Shown piece after piece: positions 17,101-26,256 of a DNA stretch of 64,000 bases. The position numbers and the translations under genes were made by a program. This DNA comes from Pseudopelobacter sp964542535 (GTDB taxonomy: Bacteria > Desulfobacterota > Desulfuromonadia > Geobacterales > Pseudopelobacteraceae): positions 130,113 through 194,112 of the forward strand of contig CAZIUE010000007.1 in the NCBI GenBank assembly GCA_964542535.1, read 5' to 3'. The notes under the pieces are model-generated. The model saw only the letters and a program-made list of their open reading frames with translations. It ran no database searches and had not been told where the DNA came from. Numbering within the stretch: the stretch's first letter is position 1; every line of letters begins with the position of its first letter.

Positions 17101-18522
17101 ATGAAGAGACTGTTCGTTGTGCTGCTCGTCCTGGCGGCGGGCCTGGCGGCTCGACCGGCACGTTCCGGTCCTAACCATGCCGAGTTCATCAGCGGCCCCC
17201 TGAAGACCGGCCCCGAGGTGACCAGGAAATGCATGGAGTGTCATGAGCAGGAGACCCGCTCCTTCATGAAGTCCGTGCACTGGACCTGGGCCAAGAAACA
17301 GGTGGTCAACGGCAAGCCCATGGAGTACGGCAAGAAGAATGCCCTGAACAACTTCTGCATTGCTCTTCCCTCCAACTGGTCCCGCTGCACCAGCTGTCAT
17401 GCCGGTTACGGCTGGAAGGACAACAGCTTTGACTTCACCAAGGCGGAGAACGTGGACTGCCTGGTCTGTCACGATACCACCGGAACCTACCGGAAATTCC
17501 CCTCGGGAGCGGGGCACCCGGTGTACGCCGGCGAGAAGAAAGAGTTTCCAAAGGGGAAGGTATGGGAACCGGTTGACCTGGTCAAGGTAGCCCAGTCCGT
17601 GGGCACGCCGACCAGGGCCGCCTGCGGTTCCTGCCACTTCTATGGCGGCGGCGGTGATCGGGTGAAGCATGGCGACCTGGATTCCACCCTCACCGAGCCC
17701 ACTCCGGACATCGATGTGCACATGGGCGGGAAGAGCCACATGACCTGCAACTCCTGCCACAAGGGGAGCGACCACGGGATCAGGGGAGAGGCCGCGTCCG
17801 TCTCGGTGGGAAGCGGCGCACGCACCATGGGGTGCATTGACTGCCACAAGTCCGATGTCCACAAGAGCGTCATGCTGAACAGGCATGCCGGGAAGATCGC
17901 CTGCCAGACCTGCCACATCCCCACCTTTGCCAAGGCCAAACCGACCAAGGTGTGGTGGGACTGGTCAACCGCCGGCAAGGACGTGAAGCCGGAGGAGATC
18001 AAAAAGGACGCCTATGGCGAGAAACAGTACGACAAGATGAAGGGGGATTTCGTTTGGAACAGGGACATCGTCCCCAGCTATTCCTGGTATAACGGCTCAG
18101 TAGAGCGCGTCCTTCTGGGCGACAAAATCGACCCGACCAGGGAGGTCAGGCTCTCGGCGCCCAAGGGGAGCCGCACGGACCCCAGCGCCAGAATTTTCCC
18201 CTTCAAGGTCATGAGGGGCAAACAGCCCTACGACAGCGAGAACAAGACCGTGGCGGTGGTCAACGTGTTCGGTCCCCCCACCAGCGAGAGCGCCTACTGG
18301 GTGCACTACGACTGGAACAGGGCCATCGCGGCCGGCATGAAGGCGGCCGGCCAGCCCTACAGCGGTAAGTTCGGCTGGATCGAAACTTCAATGGTCTGGC
18401 CGATCAACCACATGGTTGCCCCCAAGGAAAAGGCGCTCAAATGCATGGATTGCCACGGCTCCAAGGGGCGCCTGGACTGGAAGGCCCTGGGCTATGCCCA
18501 CGACCCGCGCATGAAAAAATAG
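17101..18522 (+). CDS. Octahaem c-type cytochrome, tetrathionate reductase (OTR) family
   Basis: A 473-residue exported protein with a signal peptide (about 1-22, ending near ARPARS) and eight CxxCH motifs starting at residues 44, 96, 120, 175, 216, 245, 268 and 448. A long haem-free stretch separates haems seven and eight. Haem number, spacing and length fit the octahaem tetrathionate reductase family known from Shewanella, whose members can reduce tetrathionate, nitrite or hydroxylamine in vitro; the natural substrate here is unknown. The ATG at 17101 has GGAGG 10 bases upstream; the longer frame is not the real start. It follows gcvT by about 100 bases and ends at a strong terminator. Confidence 0.88.
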   Translation: MKRLFVVLLVLAAGLAARPARSGPNHAEFISGPLKTGPEVTRKCMECHEQETRSFMKSVHWTWAKKQVVNGKPMEYGKKNALNNFCIALPSNWSRCTSCHAGYGWKDNSFDFTKAENVDCLVCHDTTGTYRKFPSGAGHPVYAGEKKEFPKGKVWEPVDLVKVAQSVGTPTRAACGSCHFYGGGGDRVKHGDLDSTLTEPTPDIDVHMGGKSHMTCNSCHKGSDHGIRGEAASVSVGSGARTMGCIDCHKSDVHKSVMLNRHAGKIACQTCHIPTFAKAKPTKVWWDWSTAGKDVKPEEIKKDAYGEKQYDKMKGDFVWNRDIVPSYSWYNGSVERVLLGDKIDPTREVRLSAPKGSRTDPSARIFPFKVMRGKQPYDSENKTVAVVNVFGPPTSESAYWVHYDWNRAIAAGMKAAGQPYSGKFGWIETSMVWPINHMVAPKEKALKCMDCHGSKGRLDWKALGYAHDPRMKK

Positions 18523-18562
18523 TGTATCCCGTCAGAAGGGATCGGCTGCATTGATGTAACAG

Positions 18563-18602
18563 GGGCTCCCCGGCATATCCCCGGCCGGGGAGCCCGTTTT
18601 TT
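18563..18602 (+). terminator. Intrinsic terminator after the octahaem cytochrome
   Basis: An 11-bp GC-rich stem (GGGCTCCCCGG at 18563-18573 with its complement at 18585-18595) is followed by G and six T. Confidence 0.9.
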
Positions 18603-18977
18603 GTGACTGTACAGGAGGATCGCTGCCCCGGCCGTTGTGTGGCGTCAGGCGGGGCGGCCTCGCGGCCGTGTCGGAATGGTGGCGTGTGGGGAGAGTGGAA
18701 GCGGGGAGCGCGGAACCGCGAAGCGATGTTGCTTCCCATTAAGCGATTGTCATGCAGAGGGGCTTCGTGTATGGTCGCGGGGGTATTAGGTTGTCAGCGG
18801 TCCGTGGTGAAGTTGAGTGAGCGTGCGCCTCGCAGGTGCGGAGGGAAGCCGGGCGTGATAGGGCGCAACCTCCGGTATGATTGGCTGATTTTTCATGTTC
18901 AAAAGCTAAATGTTCCGTTTGGGATGTTACCGAGATCTGGTCAATAATGAGTTGACATAAGAAGAGGAGAGAAGCCA
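18603..18977. other. Non-coding gap before the AT-rich gene, possible mobile-element debris
   Basis: This 375-base stretch has no convincing gene. Its middle (about 18790-18880) contains GAGCGTGCGCCTCGCAGG followed by GGAGGGAAGCC, wording reminiscent of group II intron 5' ends but unconfirmed. From about 18880 the base composition turns AT-rich, matching the gene that follows. GAGGAG at 18964-18969 serves as the ribosome site of that gene. Confidence 0.4.
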
Positions 18978-19820
18978 GTGCATGAATTTAAGATTGATGG
19001 CCCGGCTTTCAAAGAGGGTTCACCTATTCACATTTCGGTAGCCGCACTTGACAACTTTCAGTCAGTAGTCGACAAAACTTACCTTGTACTTGCTGGTTCA
19101 AAAAGAATGTCAGCAAAGGACAGGGAAATATTTTACTTAAGAGCGACCAGCTTTCGTCAAGGATCTTTACTTACTAATTTTGAAATTGTTTTAGCTGGCA
19201 TTCAGCTTGTGCTTCCTGCCGTTAGCCACTTTGGTCCACAAAATTTTTGGGAGTATACTAAAGACTCTTTTTCATTCTTAAAAAATGTCTGTTCTGCAGT
19301 GCAAAATAATGTAAAACCAGCCTATGAATTCAACAATAAAGGAGATGTTTCTGTTCATATAGGGGACAATCATTACCATTATCACGCACCAGTAATTAAA
19401 ATTGCAGAGATGGCACTGCCAAATTACCAAGAACTGGCGCATTTAATCGACCCATTAAAGGTGAATACAATATTATCAAAACCTGTAAACCAAGAAGAAG
19501 CTGATATTTATATTGGGCCAAAAGATAAGGGAATGTTTGACATCCCAACCAGATTTGAGCAAGAAACTGTTTCATTGAAGTGTGAAATATATGATTTTAA
19601 TAAGTATAAAAACAAAGGAAAACTTTCTGTTAAAGCAACAGGACAAGCTGTGCCGCAAGGTGATTTCAATTTTGTTATTTTCGGATCACAAGATAATGTT
19701 GAATACATATATTCAATGTTAAAGCCACAGGTTGAGTTATATTGCTTGATCGAAATGGAGTCGAACCCGTTTGGTGATGACAGAGTTTATAAATTGCACA
19801 TTACAGGTGTCAAACCGTAA
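18978..19820 (+). CDS. AT-rich orphan protein, unrecognised family, probable recent transfer
   Basis: A 280-residue protein starting at GTG 18978, with GAGGAG eight bases upstream. Sampled lines give roughly 30-43% GC, against about 60% or more in the neighbours. It has no signal peptide, and only one moderately hydrophobic segment (about 70-82, IVLAGIQLVLPAV). The N-terminal part (PIHISVAALDNFQSVVDKTYLVL...KDREIFYLRATSF) looks like a compact alpha/beta domain, and a His-rich VHIGDNHYHYHAP follows at about 127-139. I do not recognise the family. Isolated AT-rich genes of this size between housekeeping genes are often defence or other cargo, but nothing here proves that. Confidence 0.75.
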   Translation: MHEFKIDGPAFKEGSPIHISVAALDNFQSVVDKTYLVLAGSKRMSAKDREIFYLRATSFRQGSLLTNFEIVLAGIQLVLPAVSHFGPQNFWEYTKDSFSFLKNVCSAVQNNVKPAYEFNNKGDVSVHIGDNHYHYHAPVIKIAEMALPNYQELAHLIDPLKVNTILSKPVNQEEADIYIGPKDKGMFDIPTRFEQETVSLKCEIYDFNKYKNKGKLSVKATGQAVPQGDFNFVIFGSQDNVEYIYSMLKPQVELYCLIEMESNPFGDDRVYKLHITGVKP

Positions 19821-19980
19821 TGCATCTCCGAATGAAGTTGGTGGACTGACCTTGGGCCGGGCCTTGAAGAATTTAAGATGAACCCCACCTCCACAACCGG
19901 GAGCGAGCACCGAGTATCATGTACATTCCCTTTCCGGCCCGCTCCGCGGCAGCCGGCATCACCAGGAGCCAGAACCTCAC

Positions 19981-20715
19981 ATGGAACATCAAACCGGCTG
20001 TCTGATCTGCGGCGGCGACCTCATCTATGCGGACCACGCCACCATCGTGACCTGCTGTTACTGCGGCGTCACGGAACCCACGAACATGTGCTGCGTCAAT
20101 GACCACTTCGTGTGCGATTCCTGCCACAACGGCAGCGCCAACGACCTGACCGAACGGTACTGCTGCGCCACGGATTCCATCCATCCGCTGGCCATGGCGC
20201 TGACCCTGATGCGCAATCCCGCCTTCAAGATGCACGGCCCGGAGCACCATTTCCTGGTTCCGGCGGTGCTCCTGGCCGCCAGCCTGAACGTGGCGGGTGT
20301 CGACCGGGAGGTTGCCGCGGAGAAGATCAGGGAGGCCCGTCGGCGGGCCGGGGATGTGAAGGGAGGGTTCTGCGGCTTTCTCGGTGCCTGCGGCGCCTGC
20401 ATCGGCGCGGGGATCTTCGTGAGCATCATCACGGGAGCGACGCCGCTTTCCGACAGGGAACGCAGGCTCGCCACCATGATCACGGCCCAATGCCTCACGA
20501 CCAGTGCCGACAACGGCGGGCCCCGCTGCTGCAAGCGCGAAGTGATCTGGGCGATCAGGACGGCCGTCGAGTTCACCCGGCGGGAATTCGGCATACTCCT
20601 CCCGGACGAACCGCTTCCCCCCTGCTCCTTCAGCAGCCTGAACCGTGAATGCATCCGGGAGCGGTGCCGGTTCTACGGAATGGATGCGGTTGATGGAACG
20701 ACCCTGACGATGTGA
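19981..20715 (+). CDS. Cysteine-rich DUF5714 protein
   Basis: A 244-residue cytoplasmic protein matching DUF5714. It has an N-terminal zinc-ribbon-like set (CLICGG...CCYCG...CCVNDHFVCDSCH), then further cysteines in GFCGFLGACGACIGAG, RCCKRE, and a C-terminal CSFSSLNRECIRERCRFY. The family is known mainly from anaerobes and methanogens, sometimes beside radical-SAM or methyltransferase genes; no function is established. The clusters could bind zinc or an iron-sulphur centre. AGGAGCC upstream of the ATG serves as the ribosome site. Base composition returns to GC-rich here. Confidence 0.75.
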   Translation: MEHQTGCLICGGDLIYADHATIVTCCYCGVTEPTNMCCVNDHFVCDSCHNGSANDLTERYCCATDSIHPLAMALTLMRNPAFKMHGPEHHFLVPAVLLAASLNVAGVDREVAAEKIREARRRAGDVKGGFCGFLGACGACIGAGIFVSIITGATPLSDRERRLATMITAQCLTTSADNGGPRCCKREVIWAIRTAVEFTRREFGILLPDEPLPPCSFSSLNRECIRERCRFYGMDAVDGTTLTM

Positions 20716-20788
20716 TGCCGGAACTATCCTCTCTTCAGCCGGGAGGAGGAAAACCGGTGGCGGCCTCGGATCGTCCGGGACAGGGAGC

Positions 20789-23329
20789 ATGTCAACCATG
20801 ACGACCTCATTGCGGCAGAACGACCGTTTCGCTGCCCTGGTGGCGGAACTGCAACGGCTCGACCCGGAGCGCGACAATGCGCGGATGCGGGAGATCCTGG
20901 CCGAGGCCGCTGGGCTGGTGGACCGGAAGGCGGAGCCGAAGAAGTGGGCCGCGCTGCGAAGCAGGTACGCCTGGTGCAGCGAGACGGCGGACCCGGCCGC
21001 CGCGGTCCAGGCCTATGGCGAGGCCCTGACCGTGTGGGACCGGGATGCGGACCATGACAGCTGGACGAGTTGTCACGGTGCCCTGGGCAGTCTGCTGGCA
21101 CTCGGCGGACCTGGCACCCCCGTTGAGATCGACCAGGCCATCGAACACCTGGAGCTGGCCTTGGCCGATGAGCCCTGGCGGGCCTCGCTGCTGGCGCTGT
21201 TGTACCGTTTTCGCGTGAACGGCGATCCGTACGACAACTGGCGCCGGCGGGTGCGGTACCTGGAACAGGCCCTGGCCGACAATCCCCGCGACCGGGAGCC
21301 GCTGGCCTGGGCCAGGCTCCAGCAGGCCCTGGGGGAGGCCTGGGCCGAGGAGCCGGACGTCGATTTTATCCCGGCGCTGGAGCGGAGCATCGGCTGCTAC
21401 CGGGAGGCCCTGGAGGCCCTGGGGGAGCGGCGGGAGGCGGGGTGGAACGAGTGCCGCATCGGAATCGGCCTGGCCCTGAGCGAGTGCTGCCTCTTCCGCG
21501 GGCCGGAGCGGACAGCCGACAGCCTGGCCGATGCCGAACGATACGCCCGCCAGGCCCTGGCCCGCTGCGACCAGGGGGTGCCGGACGACCTGCGGGCCCG
21601 GGCCCTGCTGACCCTGGGGAAGTGCCTGATCGTGGGAGAGGCGCGCCCGGACCGGGCTGCCTTTTCCCGGGCCCTGGACCTGTTCGACGAGGCCGCGACC
21701 CTGATCGATTCCCGGGCCACGCCGGCCCTGATGGCCACCGTGGAATCCCTGCGGGCCAACGTCTGTCTCAAGCGGATCAGCGGGGGTGAGCGCGGCCTGG
21801 CCCCACGGCTGTGCGGCCATGTGGATGCGGCCCTGGAGCTGCTGTCTGCCCCCGAACAGCTGCGGGACCGGCGGAGTCTGCTGCAGGTGGCCGGCGAGGG
21901 GCTGCTGGCCGAGGGGGAGTTCGCCGGGGCGGCCGATTACCTGGAGCGGGCCGTAGGGGCGGCGGATGCGGCACTGGCGCGGGCCGACAGCGTTGCCGGC
22001 CGCATGGAGCGGATCTGGGAGTTCCGCGACTCATCGGCTCTGTTGGCCCATTGCCTGCTGCGCCTGGGGAAGACGGAACAGGCCCTGGCGGAACTGGACC
22101 GGGGCAAGGGACGCTTCTGGCAGGATGAGGAACGCTCCTGGAACATGGCCGATCTCCGCGCCCTGGCGCCGGCCGGGGGGGCGCTCCTGTTCCCCGACTT
22201 CGCCGCCGACCAGGGGGGGGTGGTCGTGGTGACCTCCGACGGCTGCGAGCAGCTCTGGCTTCCGGACTTTGGCCAGGCGCGCCTGATGGAGTTGCAGCGC
22301 GGCGGCCGCGATGCCGCCGAACTGGGAGGGTGGCTCAGGGACTATGCCCTGCGCAACTCCCGGCACCTGGACTGGCGCCGGACCATCGACCGGGTCGCCG
22401 GCGAGCTCTGGACGGCGATCTGGGAACCGTTGCTGCCCTGCCTGGCCGGGCTGGGGGTGGCTCCCGGCGCGGAACTGGTCTGGTTTCCCCAGGGAGGGAG
22501 CGGTCTGTTTCCCCTGCATGCCGCCTGGCACCCTGATGGGGACGGCCGGCGCTGGCTGCTGGACGAGTACACCCTGCGCTACGCCCCTTCCGTTTCCTCG
22601 CTGTTGCCGGCAACGGCCGCCCCTGTCGCGCCCCCTGTCGCGCCCCTGCTGGTGGTCAACCCCACCCTGGACCTTCCCTTCAGCGAGCTGGAATGCGCCT
22701 GGGTGCGGCGCTACCTGGGGGAGACAGGGCAACGGCTGCATGGCGGGGAAGCCTCGGCCTCGGCCGTGATCCAGGGACTGGCCGGGAGCGACCTGGTGCA
22801 TTTCTCCTCCCATGCCCTGTTCGATCTCGACCGCCCCCTGCACTCCGCCCTGCTCATGGCCGGCAACGACCGCCTGACCATCGAGCAGCTGCTGCCGGTG
22901 CTGCGGCGTCACCCCCGGCGCCTGGCGATCCTGTCCGCCTGCGAGACCGCCCTGACCCGATCCACGGTCACCCCTGACGAGTCTCTCGGTTTTCCCGCCG
23001 CCCTGCTTCACAACGGCACCGGGAGCGTGCTGGCGACCCTCTGGCCGGTGGATGACGCAGCCTCGGCACTACTGGTCGGCAGGTTCTATGGGGAGTGGCT
23101 CGCTGAGGGGGCTGCACCGGCCCTGGCCCTGCGCCGAGCCCAGAACTGGCTGCGCCGGGTCAGGGTTGATGAGCTCATGGAACTGCTGCGCGGGCTCAGG
23201 GACGAACCGGCGCCGGTGGGTCCGATGGCGGCCCGCTGCCGCACCTTGCTGCGCGGCCTGCCGCCCGACCATTGCCCCTGCGCCGAGCCCTGGTTCTGGG
23301 CCGCGTTCACCGTTTCCGGAAAGGAGTGA
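20789..23329 (+). CDS. TPR-CHAT protein (caspase-like peptidase with helical repeats)
   Basis: An 846-residue protein. Residues 1-450 are Ala/Leu-rich helical repeats of TPR type. A CHAT (caspase HetF-associated with TPRs) domain occupies about 470-846. The expected catalytic dyad is present: His675 in VHFSSHALFD and Cys718 in LSACETAL. ATLWPVDDAAS follows, as in other CHAT peptidases. The alternative start at 20798 has a better-spaced GGGAG. No signal or membrane segment is seen. The stop lies four bases before the start of the next gene, an alpha/beta hydrolase, so the two form one unit. In known systems TPR-CHAT proteases are activated to cleave a partner (gasdermins, Csx30); the hydrolase here is the obvious candidate partner. 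Confidence 0.88.
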   Translation: MSTMTTSLRQNDRFAALVAELQRLDPERDNARMREILAEAAGLVDRKAEPKKWAALRSRYAWCSETADPAAAVQAYGEALTVWDRDADHDSWTSCHGALGSLLALGGPGTPVEIDQAIEHLELALADEPWRASLLALLYRFRVNGDPYDNWRRRVRYLEQALADNPRDREPLAWARLQQALGEAWAEEPDVDFIPALERSIGCYREALEALGERREAGWNECRIGIGLALSECCLFRGPERTADSLADAERYARQALARCDQGVPDDLRARALLTLGKCLIVGEARPDRAAFSRALDLFDEAATLIDSRATPALMATVESLRANVCLKRISGGERGLAPRLCGHVDAALELLSAPEQLRDRRSLLQVAGEGLLAEGEFAGAADYLERAVGAADAALARADSVAGRMERIWEFRDSSALLAHCLLRLGKTEQALAELDRGKGRFWQDEERSWNMADLRALAPAGGALLFPDFAADQGGVVVVTSDGCEQLWLPDFGQARLMELQRGGRDAAELGGWLRDYALRNSRHLDWRRTIDRVAGELWTAIWEPLLPCLAGLGVAPGAELVWFPQGGSGLFPLHAAWHPDGDGRRWLLDEYTLRYAPSVSSLLPATAAPVAPPVAPLLVVNPTLDLPFSELECAWVRRYLGETGQRLHGGEASASAVIQGLAGSDLVHFSSHALFDLDRPLHSALLMAGNDRLTIEQLLPVLRRHPRRLAILSACETALTRSTVTPDESLGFPAALLHNGTGSVLATLWPVDDAASALLVGRFYGEWLAEGAAPALALRRAQNWLRRVRVDELMELLRGLRDEPAPVGPMAARCRTLLRGLPPDHCPCAEPWFWAAFTVSGKE

Positions 23330-23333
23330 GACC

Positions 23334-24668
23334 ATGGTCGAACGGATACAGCAGCTGGCGGTGCTCGACATGCTCCTGGCGAACTGGAGCACGATCCTGG
23401 TGCGACTGGGACCGACCACACCGGCGCTGGCCGGCGAGCTGGCCCGGTTCGCCGCGCGCCTGGAACGGGCCGATGACGCGGACCGGCTCGCCCCCCTTGT
23501 CGATGACCTGCTGGACCTGGTGCAGGATACGGCGGCGGGGGAGTACGTGAGCCAGCTCATCCGGCGCGCCACCCTGGGGACGGAAAGTGTCGTCCAGACC
23601 CGTGACGCCCTGTCGGCCGCTCCGGTGGAGCAGGGGGAACTGGCAGCGGCATGGGAGAATAACCTCTGCGCGGGGCGGGAGTTCGGTCGCGTTCTGGCCG
23701 CCACCACCGAGCAGGGAGTGGTGCCGCTGTACTTCGTCACCAACCGCGCGCCCGTGACGCCGGATCAGGGGTTTTTCGGCGTCCGGGAGGGGGAGGGGAT
23801 CAGTTGCGGCCTGGCCCGGGTGACGATCCCGGTGGCGGCGCACCGCATGGGACAGGTGGAACGCCCCGCCTGGTGGCGTCCCCTGGCCGATCCCCACGAC
23901 AGCCGCCGCTATGTGGTGGTGGGAGACGTCGAACAGCTCACTCCCGAATCCTTTCACCACCGCCTGGGGCGGGATGCAGGGATGGACGACCTTGTGCTCT
24001 TCCTCCACGGCTATAACGTCACCTTCGAGGAGGCGGCCCAGCGGGCCGCGCAACTGGCCTACGACCTGCGGATCCGCGGCAGGCTGCTGCTTTTCAGCTG
24101 GCCCTCCCTGGGAGCGCTGGCCTGGTATCTGGCCGACGAGGAGCGGGCCGCGCTTTCCGCCGCACCGCTCCATGCCCTGCTGCGGCTTCTGGCCGACGGT
24201 CCCTGGGGGCGGGTGCACCTGCTGGCCCACAGCATGGGAAACCGGGTGCTCCTCTCCGGCCTGGCGGACCGCCCCTGGCCCAACGACAAGCTGAGCCAGA
24301 TCGTTCTGGTGGCCGCCGATCTGCCGGTCAGTCTCTTCCGGCAGAAGTTTCCCCTGATCCGCAACCGGGGCGACCGCTACACCTCCTACGTCTCCCACCG
24401 CGACCGGGCCCTGTGGCTCTCCAGTCTGCTGCACCGGATCGAACGGGTGGGTATCAGCCGTGGTGGGGAACCCTTTGTCGCCGAGGGGCTGGAGACCATC
24501 GATGCCAGCGCCGTGGACACCGGCCTGCTGGGCCTGGGACACAGCTACTTCGGCGACGAGCGGAGCGTGCTGAGCGATCTCGGCTACCTCCTGCGCGAGG
24601 GGCTGCCGGCCGGGCGGCGCGGTTTTGCCCGGGACGAGGAGAGGGGGTACTGGTATTTTCCACGATGA
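23334..24668 (+). CDS. DUF900-type alpha/beta hydrolase with N-terminal helical extension
   Basis: A 444-residue protein. The ATG at 23334 has AAGGAG seven bases upstream, and that site lies inside the last codons of the CHAT gene. Residues 130-420 form an alpha/beta hydrolase of the DUF900 type. FLHGYNVTFEEAAQRAAQLAYDL gives the oxyanion region, and the nucleophile elbow is AHSMG with Ser300 (Ala instead of the first Gly). A candidate catalytic His403 sits in GLGHSYFGD. Residues 1-125 are a helical, Leu/Ala-rich extension without a recognised domain. The natural substrate is unknown; an esterase or lipase is most likely. Tight coupling to the CHAT gene suggests that cleavage or binding by the protease controls it. 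Confidence 0.85.
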   Translation: MVERIQQLAVLDMLLANWSTILVRLGPTTPALAGELARFAARLERADDADRLAPLVDDLLDLVQDTAAGEYVSQLIRRATLGTESVVQTRDALSAAPVEQGELAAAWENNLCAGREFGRVLAATTEQGVVPLYFVTNRAPVTPDQGFFGVREGEGISCGLARVTIPVAAHRMGQVERPAWWRPLADPHDSRRYVVVGDVEQLTPESFHHRLGRDAGMDDLVLFLHGYNVTFEEAAQRAAQLAYDLRIRGRLLLFSWPSLGALAWYLADEERAALSAAPLHALLRLLADGPWGRVHLLAHSMGNRVLLSGLADRPWPNDKLSQIVLVAADLPVSLFRQKFPLIRNRGDRYTSYVSHRDRALWLSSLLHRIERVGISRGGEPFVAEGLETIDASAVDTGLLGLGHSYFGDERSVLSDLGYLLREGLPAGRRGFARDEERGYWYFPR

Positions 24669-24710
24669 TCACAGCTCGCCGGAGCGGCGGATGACGGACC
24701 GGAGGCCATC

Positions 24711-26066
24711 ATGGTGAGACGCCGCGCCACGTTCCAGGTCGGCAGCCGGTGGTTCGCGGTTGCCGCAGCGCTGGCGGCCTTCGTGCTCGTGGTCTCTCTC
24801 GGCGAAGTCCTGCTCCGTGCCCGGTGGCGGGAAGCCCATGATCAGCGTCGGGTGGAGATGACGTCCTACGCGGCCATGCTGCGGGCGCGGGTGGAGCGGG
24901 AACTGAATTCGCTGCTCTACCTCAACAGCGGCCTGGGGAGCTATCTGGTCGTGCGCGGTGCGCGTCTCCAGCGGGAGGAGATCGATGACATGCTCGCCGT
25001 CCTGTACCGGGGGACCCGCCATGTGCGTAATTTCGGCATCGCCGTGGGCTATCGCCTGACCTATATCTACCCGGTGCGGGGGAACGAGAAGGCGCTCGGC
25101 GTCGATTACCGGAGCCTGCCGCAGCAGTGGCCGGTCATTCGGCGTATCGTCGTCAGCGGCACACCGGCGCTGGCAGGACCGGTGCATCTGGTGCAGGGGG
25201 GAAGCGGCCTGGTCTACCGTGTCCCCCTGTTCCGCGACGGGAGCTACTGGGGCCTGCTGTCGACGGTCATCGACGCGGATTCGCTGTTCAGGAGCGTGTT
25301 CGAGGAGTCACGGGACGGCCGCTTCGCGTACGCGCTGCGGGGGAGGGACGGCCAGGGGAAGAGGGGGGAGGGGATTCTCGGCGATCTGACCCTGTTCGCC
25401 CGGCCCGATGCCGTGCTTCAGGAGATCGATATCCCCGGCGGCCGCTGGGTGATTGCCGTGGCGCCGCGCCGGGGGGGCGACCGCCCCCGTCCCGGCCTGG
25501 AGCGGTTCGTCATCTGCGCTGCCGCCGGTCTGCTGGCCTGGATGCTCTACGCCCTGATCCGCAGCCGTTCCGAACTGGCGCGCCTGGTGATGTTCGACTC
25601 CCTCACCGGGCTGCCCAACCGGCGCCTCCTCACGGACCGGGCGCGCGTCGCATTCGCCCGCCAGCACCGTCGGCCGGACCAGGCCTGCGCGCTCCTGTTG
25701 CTGGACCTGGACGGTTTCAAGGAGATCAACGACCGCTACGGGCACAATGCCGGCGACGCCGTGTTGCGGGAGACCGCGCACCGCTGCCGGGGGGTGGTGC
25801 GCGCCGAAGACACCGTTGCCCGCTGGGGAGGGGACGAATTCGTCGTGCTGATGGAAGCTGTTTCCGAGGAGACGGTGGAAACGCTCGTAACCCGGCTGCG
25901 CGAAGTTCTTGAGGCGCCGATCTCTTTCAGCGGACAGGTACTGACGGTGGGCGTTTCCGTGGGGGTCGTGCTGCACCACGAGGGGGACGCCGGCCTGGAC
26001 GACATCATCGGGATGGCCGACCAGCGCATGTACCGCGACAAGTCGCGGCGCAGGTTGGGCGGCTGA
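24711..26066 (+). CDS. Membrane-bound diguanylate cyclase with periplasmic sensor domain
   Basis: A 451-residue protein with two membrane segments (about 14-36 and 265-283) enclosing a CHASE-like periplasmic domain that contains the IAVGYRLTYIYPVRGNEKALGVDYR stretch. The C-terminal GGDEF domain begins at FDSLTGLPNRRLL, has the active-site WGGDEF, and has an inhibitory I-site RAED five residues before it, so product-inhibited c-di-GMP synthesis is expected. GGAGG lies six bases before the ATG. It follows the CHAT/hydrolase pair by about 40 bases and could be cotranscribed, though membership of that system is not shown. Confidence 0.9.
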   Translation: MVRRRATFQVGSRWFAVAAALAAFVLVVSLGEVLLRARWREAHDQRRVEMTSYAAMLRARVERELNSLLYLNSGLGSYLVVRGARLQREEIDDMLAVLYRGTRHVRNFGIAVGYRLTYIYPVRGNEKALGVDYRSLPQQWPVIRRIVVSGTPALAGPVHLVQGGSGLVYRVPLFRDGSYWGLLSTVIDADSLFRSVFEESRDGRFAYALRGRDGQGKRGEGILGDLTLFARPDAVLQEIDIPGGRWVIAVAPRRGGDRPRPGLERFVICAAAGLLAWMLYALIRSRSELARLVMFDSLTGLPNRRLLTDRARVAFARQHRRPDQACALLLLDLDGFKEINDRYGHNAGDAVLRETAHRCRGVVRAEDTVARWGGDEFVVLMEAVSEETVETLVTRLREVLEAPISFSGQVLTVGVSVGVVLHHEGDAGLDDIIGMADQRMYRDKSRRRLGG

Positions 26067-26090
26067 AGGGGAACTCCTGCACGCAGCTCC

Positions 26091-26118
26091 TTGCTTGCCG
26101 CTGTTCCTGGACTATGAT
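26091..26118 (+). promoter_or_regulatory. Possible promoter for gcvH-gcvPA-gcvPB
   Basis: TTGCTT (26091-26096) and TATGAT (26113-26118) are separated by 16 bases in the 190-base gap before gcvH. This would give the second half of the split glycine cleavage set its own promoter. Confidence 0.4.
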
Positions 26119-26256
26119 TGTGTGAGTCGTCCAGCCTGGGTGTGCCGTCGGTTGTGCGCTGCCTGATTCGCGCGCAGCGGTTCATGCGGGCTGTTGCCGG
26201 CAGGCCTCCGTGCAGGCCCGACGTGACGGCATGACAGCGAAACGGGGAGGAAGCCC

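Noticed and set aside
15814..17916. 700-codon open frame on the minus strand
   Set aside because: Antisense to gcvT and the octahaem cytochrome, with no family resemblance and no ribosome site.
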